From NCBI RefSeq assembly GCF_041435435.1, contig NZ_CP108494.1, forward strand, positions 4,622,501-4,686,500: a DNA stretch of 64,000 nucleotides, in the 5' to 3' direction. Of the stretch, positions 17,481-25,389 are shown in pieces. Position 1 is the first letter of the stretch. Each line of letters opens with the position of its first letter. The notes beneath the pieces were generated by a model. It ran no database searches. It was not told where the DNA came from and saw nothing but the letters and a program-made list of their open reading frames with translations. The position numbers were made by a program, and so were the translations under genes. The stretch is from Streptomyces sp. NBC_01241 (GTDB lineage: Bacteria > Actinomycetota > Actinomycetes > Streptomycetales > Streptomycetaceae).

Positions 17481-17768
17481 ATGTGTGGAGCAAAGGCCGG
17501 CGGCCCCGACGCTTCGACCATCAAGCCCGGTGAGACCACCATCCAGGGCAGCGTGACCCGCGACGGCGAGCCCGTCACCGGCTACGTGCGCCTGCTGGAC
17601 TCGACCGGCGAGTTCACCGCGGAGGTCCCGACCTCGGCGACCGGACAGTTCCGCTTCTACGCGGCCGAGGGCACGTGGACGGTCCGCGCCCTCGTCCCGG
17701 GCGGCAGCGCCGACCGCACGGTCGTGGCGCAGACCGGTGGCCTCTCCGAGGTCGCCATCGCCGTCTAG
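17481..17768 (+). CDS. DUF1416 protein, partner of the sulfurtransferase
   Basis: A 95-residue protein of the DUF1416 family, which in actinobacteria almost always follows a CysA-type sulfurtransferase. The MCGAKAGGP start carries one conserved Cys. The rest is a beta-sandwich-like domain (GSVTRDGEPVTGYVRLLD ... GTWTVRALVPGG) resembling carboxypeptidase-regulatory folds. The Cys at residue 2 could accept sulfur from the rhodanese; that is speculation. It starts at ATG 17481 with AGAAGGACAG upstream. Strong hairpins follow. Confidence 0.88.
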   Translation: MCGAKAGGPDASTIKPGETTIQGSVTRDGEPVTGYVRLLDSTGEFTAEVPTSATGQFRFYAAEGTWTVRALVPGGSADRTVVAQTGGLSEVAIAV

Positions 17769-17827
17769 CACGTACGCGGGAGCCCGCCCGGCCGACCGGT
17801 CCGGCGGGCCCCCGGCACCTCACCGGC

Positions 17828-17882
17828 CGAAGGGCCGTACCCCAGGGGTTGGACGCCTTCTGAAGCGGGGTACGGCCCTTCG
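17828..17882. terminator. 16-bp perfect hairpin terminator
   Basis: cgaagggccgtacccc (17828-17843) is perfectly complementary to ggggtacggcccttcg (17867-17882), with a 23-nt loop, just after the sulfurtransferase/DUF1416 operon. A shorter GCCCGCC/GGCGGGC stem precedes it. Confidence 0.75.
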
Positions 17883-17930
17883 TGCCGTTCGCATGGGCGC
17901 GTGGGCGGACAACGGGCCTACGCTGGACTC

Positions 17931-18188
17931 ATGTACGCCCGGCGCCGTCGCGGCTATTTCCTGATGATGGGCGGCTGCATCGTCCTCTTCGTATCGGCCT
18001 GGGCAGTCGTCCGGCTGTGGTCGATGCCCGCCGCGATAGCGATGTGTCTCGTCGCCATGGTCATCCCGCCCGTCGCGGCCATGATCGCCAACCGCCGGGG
18101 CCCGGAGGACCGCTGGTGGGACGATCCGTCCGGCGACCCGAAGTCCGACGAGTGGTGGGACGAACTCGACGGCAAGAAACGGCACTAA
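17931..18188 (+). CDS. Small DUF3099-like membrane protein
   Basis: An 85-residue protein with a basic start (MYARRRRGYF), two hydrophobic segments at about 10-28 and 33-50, and an acidic, Trp-rich tail (EDRWWDDPSGDPKSDEWWDEL). It resembles the DUF3099 family of actinobacterial inner-membrane proteins of unknown function. The positive N-terminus and acidic C-terminus suggest both ends are cytoplasmic. It lies between a terminator hairpin and the convergent DsrE gene. Confidence 0.8.
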   Translation: MYARRRRGYFLMMGGCIVLFVSAWAVVRLWSMPAAIAMCLVAMVIPPVAAMIANRRGPEDRWWDDPSGDPKSDEWWDELDGKKRH

Positions 18189-18232
18189 TGGGGGGCGGGG
18201 TGGGGGCGCGTGCTCGTGATGCGCGTGGCGCG

Positions 18233-18595
18233 TCAGTAGACGAGGGCTTGGACGCCCTCGGCCATGATCTCGCTGACGAAGACCTGGGCGCCCGCGATCC
18301 GTACGCCCTCCAGGACGTCCTGCTCGGTGATGTCGCGCCGGGCCGCGCACTGCGTGCAGAGGGTGATCTGCCCGCCCGCCTGGATCGACTCGATCAGATC
18401 CGGCAGTGGCGCGGCATGCGGCAGTTCGAACTCCGCGGCGCGGCCCGGCAGAGCGAACCAGGAGGATTCCCCGGTCAGCCAGAGGGAGACCTCCACGCCG
18501 CTGGCGACGGCGACCGCGGCCACCGTGAACGCCTGCGAGCAGCGCTCGGCTGAGTCGGCACCGGCAGTCACCTTGATCACGAGCTTCTTCGGCAT
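18233..18595 (-). CDS. DsrE/DsrF-like family protein
   Basis: A 120-residue cytoplasmic protein with the DsrE fold: KLVIKVTAGADSAERCSQAF, then VSLWLTGESSWFAL, and a Cys pair in TLCTQCAARRD. The family includes sulfur-relay (TusBCD/DsrEFH) subunits. Here the conserved Cys-x-x-Cys lies in a loop followed by a helix (EQDVLEGVRIAGA). It may act in sulfane-sulfur handling along with the nearby sulfurtransferase. The start is the ATG with complement at 18593-18595. Confidence 0.87.
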   Translation of the reverse strand: MPKKLVIKVTAGADSAERCSQAFTVAAVAVASGVEVSLWLTGESSWFALPGRAAEFELPHAAPLPDLIESIQAGGQITLCTQCAARRDITEQDVLEGVRIAGAQVFVSEIMAEGVQALVY

Positions 18596-18699
18596 AGGCC
18601 GAACTGTAATCGTCGGGTGGGCAACCTCATGGCCCCGGTGGCGGTCAGGTGTGTGCGCGGATAACGGAATCAGCGCTTCTGGTCTCATGGGGGACCCAA

Positions 18700-19635
18700 T
18701 TGGAACCGAAAGACACCATTCCTGACGGGCAGGCCGGGCTGCTCGCCGAGAAAGAGATACCGCTCGGTGCGACGGAGCCACCCGCGCCGGAGCCGGTGGC
18801 CGCGCCGGATTCTGTGGCCGGGCCTGTGGTCGCGCCCGGGGCTGCGCCCGGGGCTGCGCCCGCGACCGCGGTTGAGCCCGTGCCCGCTCCTGCGGCCGTC
18901 GCGAGGCGCCCGCGCGGGCGTACGGCTCTGCTGATCGCCGCTGCCGCGGTGCTCGGTATCGCCGGTGGCACAGCGGTGGGCTACGACGTCCAGGCCGGAC
19001 GCGCCCCGACGACGCTGCCCGCCCTGTCGCAGCCCGATCTGGCGTACCCGGCGAACGCACTGCCTGCGGACAAGGTTCCGGACCCGCTGCCCGCGTCCCA
19101 GGACCGGCAGGTCAAGACGGGCGGCGACCTGCGCAAGCTGCTCGCCGACAGGCCCGCGGGCTGGAGCGAAGACAGGTCTGTGCCGGGCCTCGGCGACGGA
19201 TGGCTGGGCGTGGACCACTACGCCCGCTTCTTCAAGGACGAGGGCCCTATGTTCGAGTACTTCCTGGAGTCCGACATACGCCGGATCGCGGGCGCCGCCT
19301 GGAAGCGCGGGCAGTACCGCACCGCCGAGACATATCTCGTGCAGTTCGGCTCGGGAACCGTCCAGGGGGCCCAGGACTTCGCCGAGGGCCAGCTTGCGTA
19401 CATGTCCGGAACCGAGATCGGTGCGGGCAACAACGGCGATGCGATCAAGGGCAGCGGCAACGGCCGCTACTACCTCTACGAGGTCGACCGGAAGCCGGGC
19501 TATCTGCCGTCCTACCACGCCAGGGCCACCGTGTACCGCGGCGGCATCGCGGCCGACATCCACATCTTCGACACCGTACCGATCAGCAAGAAGGACATCC
19601 GGACGCTGGCCGAGCGACAGCTGGAGCGCCTGTGA
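18700..19635 (+). CDS. Membrane-anchored protein, first of a coupled trio
   Basis: About 311 residues. An acidic, Pro/Ala-rich cytoplasmic region (repeats such as PGAAPGAAP) precedes one transmembrane helix (RTALLIAAAAVLGIAGGTAVGY), then an external domain of about 200 residues without cysteines. No family is recognised. The start is uncertain: TTG 18700 has GGGGGA at a normal distance, while GTG 18649 would add 17 residues. The stop overlaps the next start (GTGA). The external domain shares motifs with the next two proteins (GDLRKLL..., then a ligand-like YLVQFGSG), suggesting a duplicated envelope family. Confidence 0.75.
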   Translation: MEPKDTIPDGQAGLLAEKEIPLGATEPPAPEPVAAPDSVAGPVVAPGAAPGAAPATAVEPVPAPAAVARRPRGRTALLIAAAAVLGIAGGTAVGYDVQAGRAPTTLPALSQPDLAYPANALPADKVPDPLPASQDRQVKTGGDLRKLLADRPAGWSEDRSVPGLGDGWLGVDHYARFFKDEGPMFEYFLESDIRRIAGAAWKRGQYRTAETYLVQFGSGTVQGAQDFAEGQLAYMSGTEIGAGNNGDAIKGSGNGRYYLYEVDRKPGYLPSYHARATVYRGGIAADIHIFDTVPISKKDIRTLAERQLERL

Positions 19636-20441
19636 ACGACGTGACCACGCAGGTGACCACGCCCGACGAGAACGCCGACGCTTCCGGGACCGCCGCCTCC
19701 GGCCGGGCACGCCGGGTGATCCGCGCGGCGCTTCCCGTCGTGCTGGTGATCGCCGCGGTCGGAGGCGCGGCCGCATACACCAAGAACGTGGTGGACGACG
19801 CCGACCGCAGCGCCAGGACCGCCCTCTGGGAGGAGCCCGCGCACAAGCCGGGCAAGGACCCGGCCGGTGACGTGGCCCGGGGCAGGGCCTCCACCGAACT
19901 CAGCAAGCTGCTGCTGCCGGTCCCGAGCGGCTACCGGCTCGGCCCCGACAACGGCGAGCTGGGCAACGACGGCGAGCAGAGCGGCAAGAAGGCGACCGCC
20001 GCCATGAAGGAGAGCGCCCACGGTCTCGCGGGCAAGGAGCGCCGGGCCTACGAGAAGCGGATCGACAAGCTCCGTGTCGAGGGCATCGCCGTCCGTTCCT
20101 ATGCCGAGGACGACAACAACCTGGTCATCCGCACCGAGATCGTGCGGATGAAGGACAAGAAGGCCGTCCGTAACCTCTACACCTTCAGGACGGGCCTCCT
20201 GGAGTCCCTCGGCATCTTCCGCCAGGACCCGAAGATCAAGGGGCACACGAGGAACGCCAAGTGCTACGTCCTGCGCAAGGGCAGCAAGGACTCCATCGAG
20301 TCGATGAACTGCCTGGCGTACGACGGCGAGCTGAGCATCAGCCTCTCGGCGTCCGGCACCAAGCCGTTCGACCGGACGGCCGTCGCCGAACTGCTGAAGG
20401 ACCAGCTCAACCACATCACGTCTCCGGGGGAGTACGTATGA
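19632..20441 (+). CDS. Membrane-anchored protein, second of a coupled trio
   Basis: 269 residues. A cytoplasmic N-terminus of about 30 residues precedes one membrane helix (IRAALPVVLVIAAVGGAAAYT), then an external domain rich in Lys/Glu with a Cys pair (NAKCYVLRKG ... SMNCLAYDGE) likely to form a disulfide outside the cell. It starts at GTG 19632 inside the previous stop codon region and ends overlapping the next ATG. The pattern TELSKLLLPVPSGYRLGPD parallels DLRSLLLPAPAGATVDKK in the third protein, indicating common ancestry. Function unknown. Confidence 0.8.
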   Translation: MNDVTTQVTTPDENADASGTAASGRARRVIRAALPVVLVIAAVGGAAAYTKNVVDDADRSARTALWEEPAHKPGKDPAGDVARGRASTELSKLLLPVPSGYRLGPDNGELGNDGEQSGKKATAAMKESAHGLAGKERRAYEKRIDKLRVEGIAVRSYAEDDNNLVIRTEIVRMKDKKAVRNLYTFRTGLLESLGIFRQDPKIKGHTRNAKCYVLRKGSKDSIESMNCLAYDGELSISLSASGTKPFDRTAVAELLKDQLNHITSPGEYV

Positions 20442-21529
20442 CCGAGCAGACGATGGAAACGCCGGACGCACCCGAGGCGCATCCCACCGACCCGGCGCCC
20501 GCCGACCCGGCACGCGCCGAAGCGGCCCCCGCCGACCCGGCGCCCGCCGACCCGGCACGCGCCGAAGCGGCGCCCGCCGACCCGGCCCCCGCCGACCCGG
20601 CGCCCGCCGACCCGGCGCCCGCCGACCCGGCCCCCGCCGACCCGGCGCCCACCGACCCGGCACGCGCCGAAGCGGCCCCCACCGACCCGGCACCCGCCGA
20701 AGCCCCCGTACCGCAGACGCCCGAGCCGCCCCTGTCTCCGCCTTCGCCGTTCCCGTCGCTGCCGCCCAAGCCGCCGCGGCGTGTCCTGCGGGCCGTCGCC
20801 CGGTGGACGGCGGCCGTTCTGGTGTGCGGCGGTTTCGGTGCCGGCGCGGCCGCCGGAATCACCTCGATGGAGCGCACCGACGTGCCCGGTCTGGCCACCG
20901 AGAGCGATGGCCGCTGGGACTATCCCGAGCTCAGCCTGCCCGCGCTCCCAGCCGGTTCGCCCCGCCCGTACAGCGACGGCAATGTCGCCGAGATCCACCA
21001 CGCCGACCTGCGGAGTCTGCTGCTGCCCGCCCCGGCCGGAGCGACCGTGGACAAGAAGCTCGACGGCGGCTGGGTGAGCACGGAGCAGTACCTCTCCGAG
21101 TACGTGAAGGGCAAGCGCTCCGACATCACGCAGACACTGAAGGACTTCGCTCCGCGGCACGTCGCCGCTCGCGGCTGGACCATGCCGGACGGCACGTCGA
21201 CCCGGATCTATCTCGTCCGGTTCAACTCGACGGCCTTCGCCCAGGGCTTCATGGACTCGATTGTCGGAAGAAGCGGATCCGGGGTGCCGCTCGTCGGTGC
21301 GCCCGAGACGGTTCTCGACGAAGGCTGGAGCGGCTACGGCAAGGTGAACGGCACCACGTCGTACGTGTACGACGAGGCGAAACCGTACGGCGAGGCGCAG
21401 GTCCGTCACGGGTACCTGGTCGCCGGTGACACGCTCGCCCTCGTCGTCCAGGCCCGCAGGGGCAGGGAGGGGACGGAGAGCGTTCCGTTCCACCAGACAC
21501 TGATCCTGCAGAATCAGCTGCTGGGCTGA
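20438..21529 (+). CDS. Membrane-anchored protein with PADPA repeats, third of a coupled trio
   Basis: 363 residues starting at ATG 20438 (ATGA overlap with the previous stop). Residues 15-90 are nearly perfect repeats of the type PADPARAEAAPADPA, then a Pro-rich linker, one membrane helix (RWTAAVLVCGGFGAGAAAGI) and an external domain of about 210 residues with DGTSTRIYLVRFNSTAFAQGF and GYLVAGDTLALVVQARRG. It has the same overall plan as the two preceding proteins. The repeat tract is probably a flexible cytoplasmic tether whose length should vary among strains. No enzymatic motif is visible. Confidence 0.8.
   Translation: MTEQTMETPDAPEAHPTDPAPADPARAEAAPADPAPADPARAEAAPADPAPADPAPADPAPADPAPADPAPTDPARAEAAPTDPAPAEAPVPQTPEPPLSPPSPFPSLPPKPPRRVLRAVARWTAAVLVCGGFGAGAAAGITSMERTDVPGLATESDGRWDYPELSLPALPAGSPRPYSDGNVAEIHHADLRSLLLPAPAGATVDKKLDGGWVSTEQYLSEYVKGKRSDITQTLKDFAPRHVAARGWTMPDGTSTRIYLVRFNSTAFAQGFMDSIVGRSGSGVPLVGAPETVLDEGWSGYGKVNGTTSYVYDEAKPYGEAQVRHGYLVAGDTLALVVQARRGREGTESVPFHQTLILQNQLLG
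20487..20703. repeat. In-frame coding repeat (PADPA/RAEAA)
   Basis: Reiterated 12- to 15-bp units of gcccgccgacccggc with interspersed acgcgccgaagcgg blocks. All copies keep the reading frame. The identical DNA copies make slippage or recombination likely. Confidence 0.8.
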
Positions 21530-21642
21530 CCCGTTCCCCGGCGGCCTCCACACAAGCCCCGAACCGACGGGCGGGGCCCCAACCCATTAGGCTGGGGCCC
21601 GGCCCGGTACTGCTGGCCTACCGCTCGTTCCAAGGAGTTCCC

Positions 21643-21744
21643 GTGCTTGAGGCATTCTTCTCCGCCCTGCTGGTGCTGGTCTGCGTCGGCGTTCTCGCCT
21701 TCGCCGGCCTGACCGTGAAAAAGCTCTACCAGGGTCAGCGCTGA
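21643..21744 (+). CDS. 33-residue single-helix membrane protein
   Basis: GTG 21643 to TGA 21744, with AAGGAG ideally placed at 21632. The peptide is a single hydrophobic helix (FFSALLVLVCVGVLAFAGLTV) followed by KKLYQGQR, a positive cytoplasmic stop. The start signal, codon bias and position in a short gap between longer genes support a real small-protein gene. Function unknown. A short hairpin with arms gggcccca and tggggccc lies just upstream (21574-21600). Confidence 0.7.
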   Translation: MLEAFFSALLVLVCVGVLAFAGLTVKKLYQGQR

Positions 21745-21789
21745 CCTTCCCCGTTCCCACCCCTCCCTCACAGATCGTCTGAGCCGCTC

Positions 21790-22362
21790 ATGATCGAGAT
21801 CCCGTCCGACCTCCACCCGGACCTCGTCCCGCTGGCCTTCCTCCTCGGCAACTGGGCGGGCGCGGGTGTCTCCGACTTCCCGGGTGCTGAGCAGTGCAAC
21901 TTCGGCCAGGAGGTCTCCTTCAGCCACGACGGCCGGGACTTCCTGGAGTACACCTCGCACACCTGGGTGCTCGACTCCGAGGGCAAGAAGGTCCAGCCGC
22001 TGGAGTCCGAGTCGGGCTACTGGCGCATCGACAAGGACCGCAAGGTCGAGGTCGTCATGGTCCGCGACCAGGGCGTCATCGAGATCTGGTACGGGGAGCT
22101 GGCCGACCGGAAGCCGCAGATCGACCTCGTCACCGACGCGGTGGCGCGCACCGCGGCCTCCGGCCCGTACAGCGGTGGCAAGCGGCTCTACGGCTATGTG
22201 AAGAGCGACCTGATGTGGGTCGGCGAGAAGGCCACCCCGGAGGTGGAGCTGCGCCCGTACATGTCGGCGCACCTGAAGAAGGTCGTCACCCCGGAAGAGG
22301 TCGAGGCGATGGCGAAGAGCCTCGGTGACCTCCCGGACGACGGCATCGCCTTCTTCAAGTAG
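21790..22362 (+). CDS. Nitrobindin-type heme-binding protein
   Basis: A 190-residue beta-barrel of the nitrobindin/THAP4-like family. The signature GxWxGxG is present as LLGNWAGAGVSDFPG near residue 20. The strands that follow include QEVSFSHDGRDFLEYTSHTW and SESGYWRIDKDRKVEVVMV; a conserved His normally binds ferric heme. Family members react with nitric oxide or isomerise peroxynitrite. It lies 112 bp upstream of nur and is probably transcribed separately. ATG 21790 is the first Met and begins right at the fold. Confidence 0.87.
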   Translation: MIEIPSDLHPDLVPLAFLLGNWAGAGVSDFPGAEQCNFGQEVSFSHDGRDFLEYTSHTWVLDSEGKKVQPLESESGYWRIDKDRKVEVVMVRDQGVIEIWYGELADRKPQIDLVTDAVARTAASGPYSGGKRLYGYVKSDLMWVGEKATPEVELRPYMSAHLKKVVTPEEVEAMAKSLGDLPDDGIAFFK

Positions 22363-22474
22363 TTCGAGAAGCCGGTCAAGAGGCCCTTCGGGGCCGGGTC
22401 CACGCCGGAACAGTTCACGGAATCCTCCCGGACACTGCTGTGGCCAGGCGTGCACCCGGTCCTACACTGGGCCT

Positions 22475-22963
22475 GTGGTGAGCACCGACTGGAAGACCGA
22501 TCTCCGGCAGCGCGGCTATCGGCTGACGCCGCAGCGGCAGCTTGTCCTGGAAGCCGTCGACACGCTGGAACATGCGACGCCCGACGACATCCTCGCCGAG
22601 GTGCGCAGGACTGCGTCCGGCGTGAACATCTCCACCGTCTACCGGACGCTCGAACTCCTGGAGGAGCTGGAGCTGGTCAGCCACGCCCATCTGGGGCACG
22701 GGGCGCCGACGTACCACCTGGCCGACCGCCACCACCACATCCACCTGGTCTGCCGCGACTGTACGAACGTCATCGAGGCCGATGTCGGGGTCGTCGCCGA
22801 GTTCACCGCGAAGCTGCAGGACAGCTTCGGGTTCGAGACGGACATGAAGCACTTCGCGATCTTCGGCCGCTGTGCCGACTGCGCGGCGAAGGCGGCGTCC
22901 GGCGACGCGGCACGGACGGCCGACGCGGCACGGACGGCCGACGCGGCCGGACCCAAGGCGTAG
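22475..22963 (+). CDS. nur: Nur, Fur-family nickel-responsive regulator
   Basis: A 162-residue Fur-family repressor. The winged helix (LRQRGYRLTPQRQLVLEAVDTL ... GVNISTVYRTLELLEEL) is at 1-85. The dimerisation/metal domain carries the His-rich DRHHHIHLVCRDC site and a final Cys-x-x-Cys (RCADCAAK). Sequence and remembered position match Nur of S. coelicolor (SCO4180), which binds nickel and represses nickel uptake and the Fe-type superoxide dismutase. I use GTG 22475, giving MVSTDWK as in known Nur proteins. The last 20 residues are a low-complexity ARTADA repeat not needed by the fold. Confidence 0.92.
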   Translation: MVSTDWKTDLRQRGYRLTPQRQLVLEAVDTLEHATPDDILAEVRRTASGVNISTVYRTLELLEELELVSHAHLGHGAPTYHLADRHHHIHLVCRDCTNVIEADVGVVAEFTAKLQDSFGFETDMKHFAIFGRCADCAAKAASGDAARTADAARTADAAGPKA

Positions 22964-23007
22964 GACCGCCCCCTCCCGAGCCGTAAATCGCGTCGTACGC
23001 TGGTCGC

Positions 23008-23973
23008 ATGAAGAGCCCTCTGCTGTCCCTGCCCGGCGCGGTTCCCGCCGAAGGCCGCGATGAAGGCGTCGCCGCGCACTACGGCGACCTGTTCCGCGAG
23101 CAGCGCGCCCTCGCCGACGGCTCCGGCCTCGTCGACCTCTCGCACCGCGCCGTCATCACCGTCACCGGCAGCGACCGGTTGGCCTGGCTGCATCTGCTGC
23201 TCACCCAACACGTCAGCGAACTCGCCCCGGGGCAGGCCACCGAGGCCCTGATCCTCACCGCGCACGGACACATCGAGCACGCCCTCTATCTCGTCGATGA
23301 CGGCGAGACCGTGTGGATGCACGCCGAACCGGGCACGCAGGGCGACCTCGTCGCCTACCTGGAGTCCATGAAGTTCTTCTACCGGGTCGAAGTCGCCGAC
23401 CGCACCGAGGACTTCGCCGTCGTGTACCTGCCGGCCGGCTCCATCGCGGAGGTCCCGGACGGGGTGACGGTACGGGAGACGGCGTACGGCCGGGACCTGT
23501 TCCTGCCCCGCGCCGACCTGGAGGCGTACGCGGCCGCGCACGGCCCGGTGGCCGGAATTCTGGCGTACGAGGCGCTGCGCGTCGAGGCGCACCGCCCGCG
23601 CCTCGGTTTCGAGACCGACCACCGCACCATCCCGCACGAGCTGGGCTGGATCGGTACCGCCGTCCATCTCCAGAAGGGCTGCTACCGGGGCCAGGAAACC
23701 GTGGCCCGGGTGCAGAACCTGGGCAAGCCGCCGCGGCGGCTGGTCTTCCTGCACCTCGACGGCAGCGAGGTCGTGCTGCCCGGACACGGCACCCCCGTAC
23801 GGCTCGCCGCGGACGGCGCCGAGGGCCGGCAGCTGGGCTTCATCACGACGTCCGCCCGCCACCACGAGCTGGGGCCGATCGCGCTGGCCCTGGTCAAGCG
23901 GAACGTGGCAGTGGACGCGGAACTGCTCGCGGGGGATACGGCCGCTGCCCAGGAGACGGTCGTGGAGCCGTAA
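23008..23973 (+). CDS. ygfZ: YgfZ-type folate-binding Fe-S maintenance protein
   Basis: A 321-residue GcvT-like protein. The family signature KGCYRGQETVARV (K-G-C-Y-x-G-Q-E) is intact near residue 228, and the tetrahydrofolate-binding core (LVDLSHRAVITVTGSDRLAWLH) is near the N-terminus. YgfZ supports assembly or repair of certain Fe-S enzymes. It follows nur by 44 bp on the same strand and faces dtd across a terminator-like hairpin. Confidence 0.92.
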   Translation: MKSPLLSLPGAVPAEGRDEGVAAHYGDLFREQRALADGSGLVDLSHRAVITVTGSDRLAWLHLLLTQHVSELAPGQATEALILTAHGHIEHALYLVDDGETVWMHAEPGTQGDLVAYLESMKFFYRVEVADRTEDFAVVYLPAGSIAEVPDGVTVRETAYGRDLFLPRADLEAYAAAHGPVAGILAYEALRVEAHRPRLGFETDHRTIPHELGWIGTAVHLQKGCYRGQETVARVQNLGKPPRRLVFLHLDGSEVVLPGHGTPVRLAADGAEGRQLGFITTSARHHELGPIALALVKRNVAVDAELLAGDTAAAQETVVEP

Positions 23974-24053
23974 TCGCACGCAGATTCTCTACGCGCGAGC
24001 GTCTGCGGTGTCTGCGGTTTCTGCGGCGTCCGTACCGATGCACTGCACCGACC

Positions 24054-24092
24054 GCACGGCCCGGCCTCCGTCCTGTCCGCGGTCGGGCCGTG
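24054..24092. terminator. Hairpin between ygfZ and dtd
   Basis: cacggcccg (24055-24063) pairs with cgggccgtg (24084-24092) in the short gap between the convergent ygfZ and dtd genes; it probably terminates both. Confidence 0.5.
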
Positions 24093-24099
24093 GGCCGGT

Positions 24100-24549
24100 T
24101 CAGACCTCGACGACGACGGTGAACGGGCCGTGGTTCGTGAGCGAGACCCGCATGTCCGCGCCGAACCGGCCGGTCTCCACCTGCGCGCCCAGCGCCCTCA
24201 GCTGCGCCACCACCTCGTCGACCAGCGGTTCGGCGACCTCGCCGGGCGCCGCGGCGTTCCAGGTGGGCCTGCGCCCCTTCCGGGCATCCCCGTAGAGGGT
24301 GAACTGGGAAATCACCAGAAGCGGCGCATTTACGTCGGAGCAGGACTTCTCGCCCTCCAGAATGCGGACCGACCAGAGCTTGCGGGCGAGCTGCGCCGCC
24401 TTCTCCGGGGTGTCCCCATGGGTGACCCCGACCAGCACACACAGCCCTTCACCGACGATTTCGCCGACGACCTCGGGCCCACCCGTCGCGCCCGTGCCGT
24501 CGGTCACCGTGACGCTCGCACCGTCCACCCTCTGCACCACTGCACGCAT
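24100..24549 (-). CDS. dtd: D-aminoacyl-tRNA deacylase
   Basis: A 149-residue DTD that hydrolyses D-amino acids from mischarged tRNA. The motifs are textbook: MRAVVQRVDGASVTV at the start, the catalytic strand VISQFTLYGDARKGRRP, and the C-terminal NHGPFTVVVEV that forms the cross-subunit Gly-cisPro-type pocket (here NHGP). I use the ATG with complement at 24547-24549, since the upstream extension of 36 residues is unrelated to the family. It is transcribed divergently from rsiG. Confidence 0.94.
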   Translation of the reverse strand: MRAVVQRVDGASVTVTDGTGATGGPEVVGEIVGEGLCVLVGVTHGDTPEKAAQLARKLWSVRILEGEKSCSDVNAPLLVISQFTLYGDARKGRRPTWNAAAPGEVAEPLVDEVVAQLRALGAQVETGRFGADMRVSLTNHGPFTVVVEV

Positions 24550-24680
24550 ATGGACCAACCTATCCTGGCCAACCTGTCTTGGGCTGAACGGGTACAGAGC
24601 ATCCACATATGCCCTACCGGAGTGGCACCATGCTGGGAAGGCGGTGTGCCGACGCACCGGTCGAGGGGATGGACACCAGC

Positions 24681-25343
24681 ATGAGTACCTATGGAACCGG
24701 GCAGTCCCCCGGCGCCGTGCCGGTCACATGTACCGGCACCAGTACCAGTACGAGTACCGGCACCAGCACCAGTACCGGCATCAGTACGAGTGCCAGTACC
24801 AGCACCTTGCGCCCACCCGTCCAGCGAACCGGTCACGGACACCTGGACGGCCCGTCCGTGGGACCGCCGCCGGAGCTGGGTGGCCTGCGTCTGCCGGAGC
24901 TGCGCACCCTGCGCCGCGACTCGCAGCGCGACGAGGCCGACCTCAGCTATGTGCGGCGACTGATCCAGGGCCGCATCGACATCCTGCGGGCCGAGCTGGC
25001 CCGCAGACGGGATCCGGAGACACCGGTCGTGGACCGGCTCTCGGAGATCCTCGCCGACACTCCGTCCCAGCACCGCTCCTCCGCCCGGCACGTCACGCTC
25101 ACTCCGCCGCGCAGCGACGAGTACCGCCGGCTTGCGGCCGAGACGCTCGCCGAGGTCGAACTCTCCGACCTCGACGCCCGTACGGACGACGAGCTGCACA
25201 TCGCGATGGGGCGCCTGGTCCGCTACGAGCAGCAGGTCTCCCGCCGCCGTCACCGACTGCAACGCACCGCTGACGATTGCAGTGCGGAGATCGCCCGCAG
25301 GTACCGTGACGGTGAAGCACAAGTAGACGACCTGCTCGCCTGA
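24681..25343 (+). CDS. rsiG: RsiG, c-di-GMP-dependent anti-sigma factor for WhiG
   Basis: A protein of about 220 residues. A Thr/Ser/Gly microsatellite region (residues 15-50) and linker precede a long antiparallel helical domain. Two copies of the c-di-GMP signature E-x3-S-x2-R-x3-Q-x3-D are present: EADLSYVRRLIQGRID near residue 95 and EQQVSRRRHRLQRTAD near 190. In Streptomyces RsiG bound to a c-di-GMP dimer sequesters the sporulation sigma factor WhiG. Both motifs appear intact, so this copy should be functional. The start is uncertain between 24669 and 24681 because GAGGGG abuts the first; I prefer 24681. The gene is followed by a hairpin and the asparaginase gene. Confidence 0.9.
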   Translation: MSTYGTGQSPGAVPVTCTGTSTSTSTGTSTSTGISTSASTSTLRPPVQRTGHGHLDGPSVGPPPELGGLRLPELRTLRRDSQRDEADLSYVRRLIQGRIDILRAELARRRDPETPVVDRLSEILADTPSQHRSSARHVTLTPPRSDEYRRLAAETLAEVELSDLDARTDDELHIAMGRLVRYEQQVSRRRHRLQRTADDCSAEIARRYRDGEAQVDDLLA

Positions 25344-25349
25344 AGCGAC

Positions 25350-25384
25350 CCTTCCGGGGGCGGGTTCCGCCCGTCCCCGGAAGG
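25350..25384 (+). terminator. Hairpin after rsiG
   Basis: ccttccgggggcggg (25350-25364) against cccgtccccggaagg (25370-25384), 14 of 15 paired, loop of 5. It ends 6 bp before the asparaginase ATG, so it could also mask that gene's ribosome-binding site (cggaagg). Confidence 0.65.
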
Positions 25385-25389
25385 CCACC

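Noticed and set aside
13762..21529. A biosynthetic gene cluster around the MoaD-like gene
   Set aside because: No synthase, adenylating enzyme, tailoring or export genes accompany it; neighbours are housekeeping or membrane proteins.
24681..24830. CRISPR-like array in the rsiG 5' region
   Set aside because: The accagtacc-type repeats are a short in-frame microsatellite encoding Thr/Ser, with no spacers.
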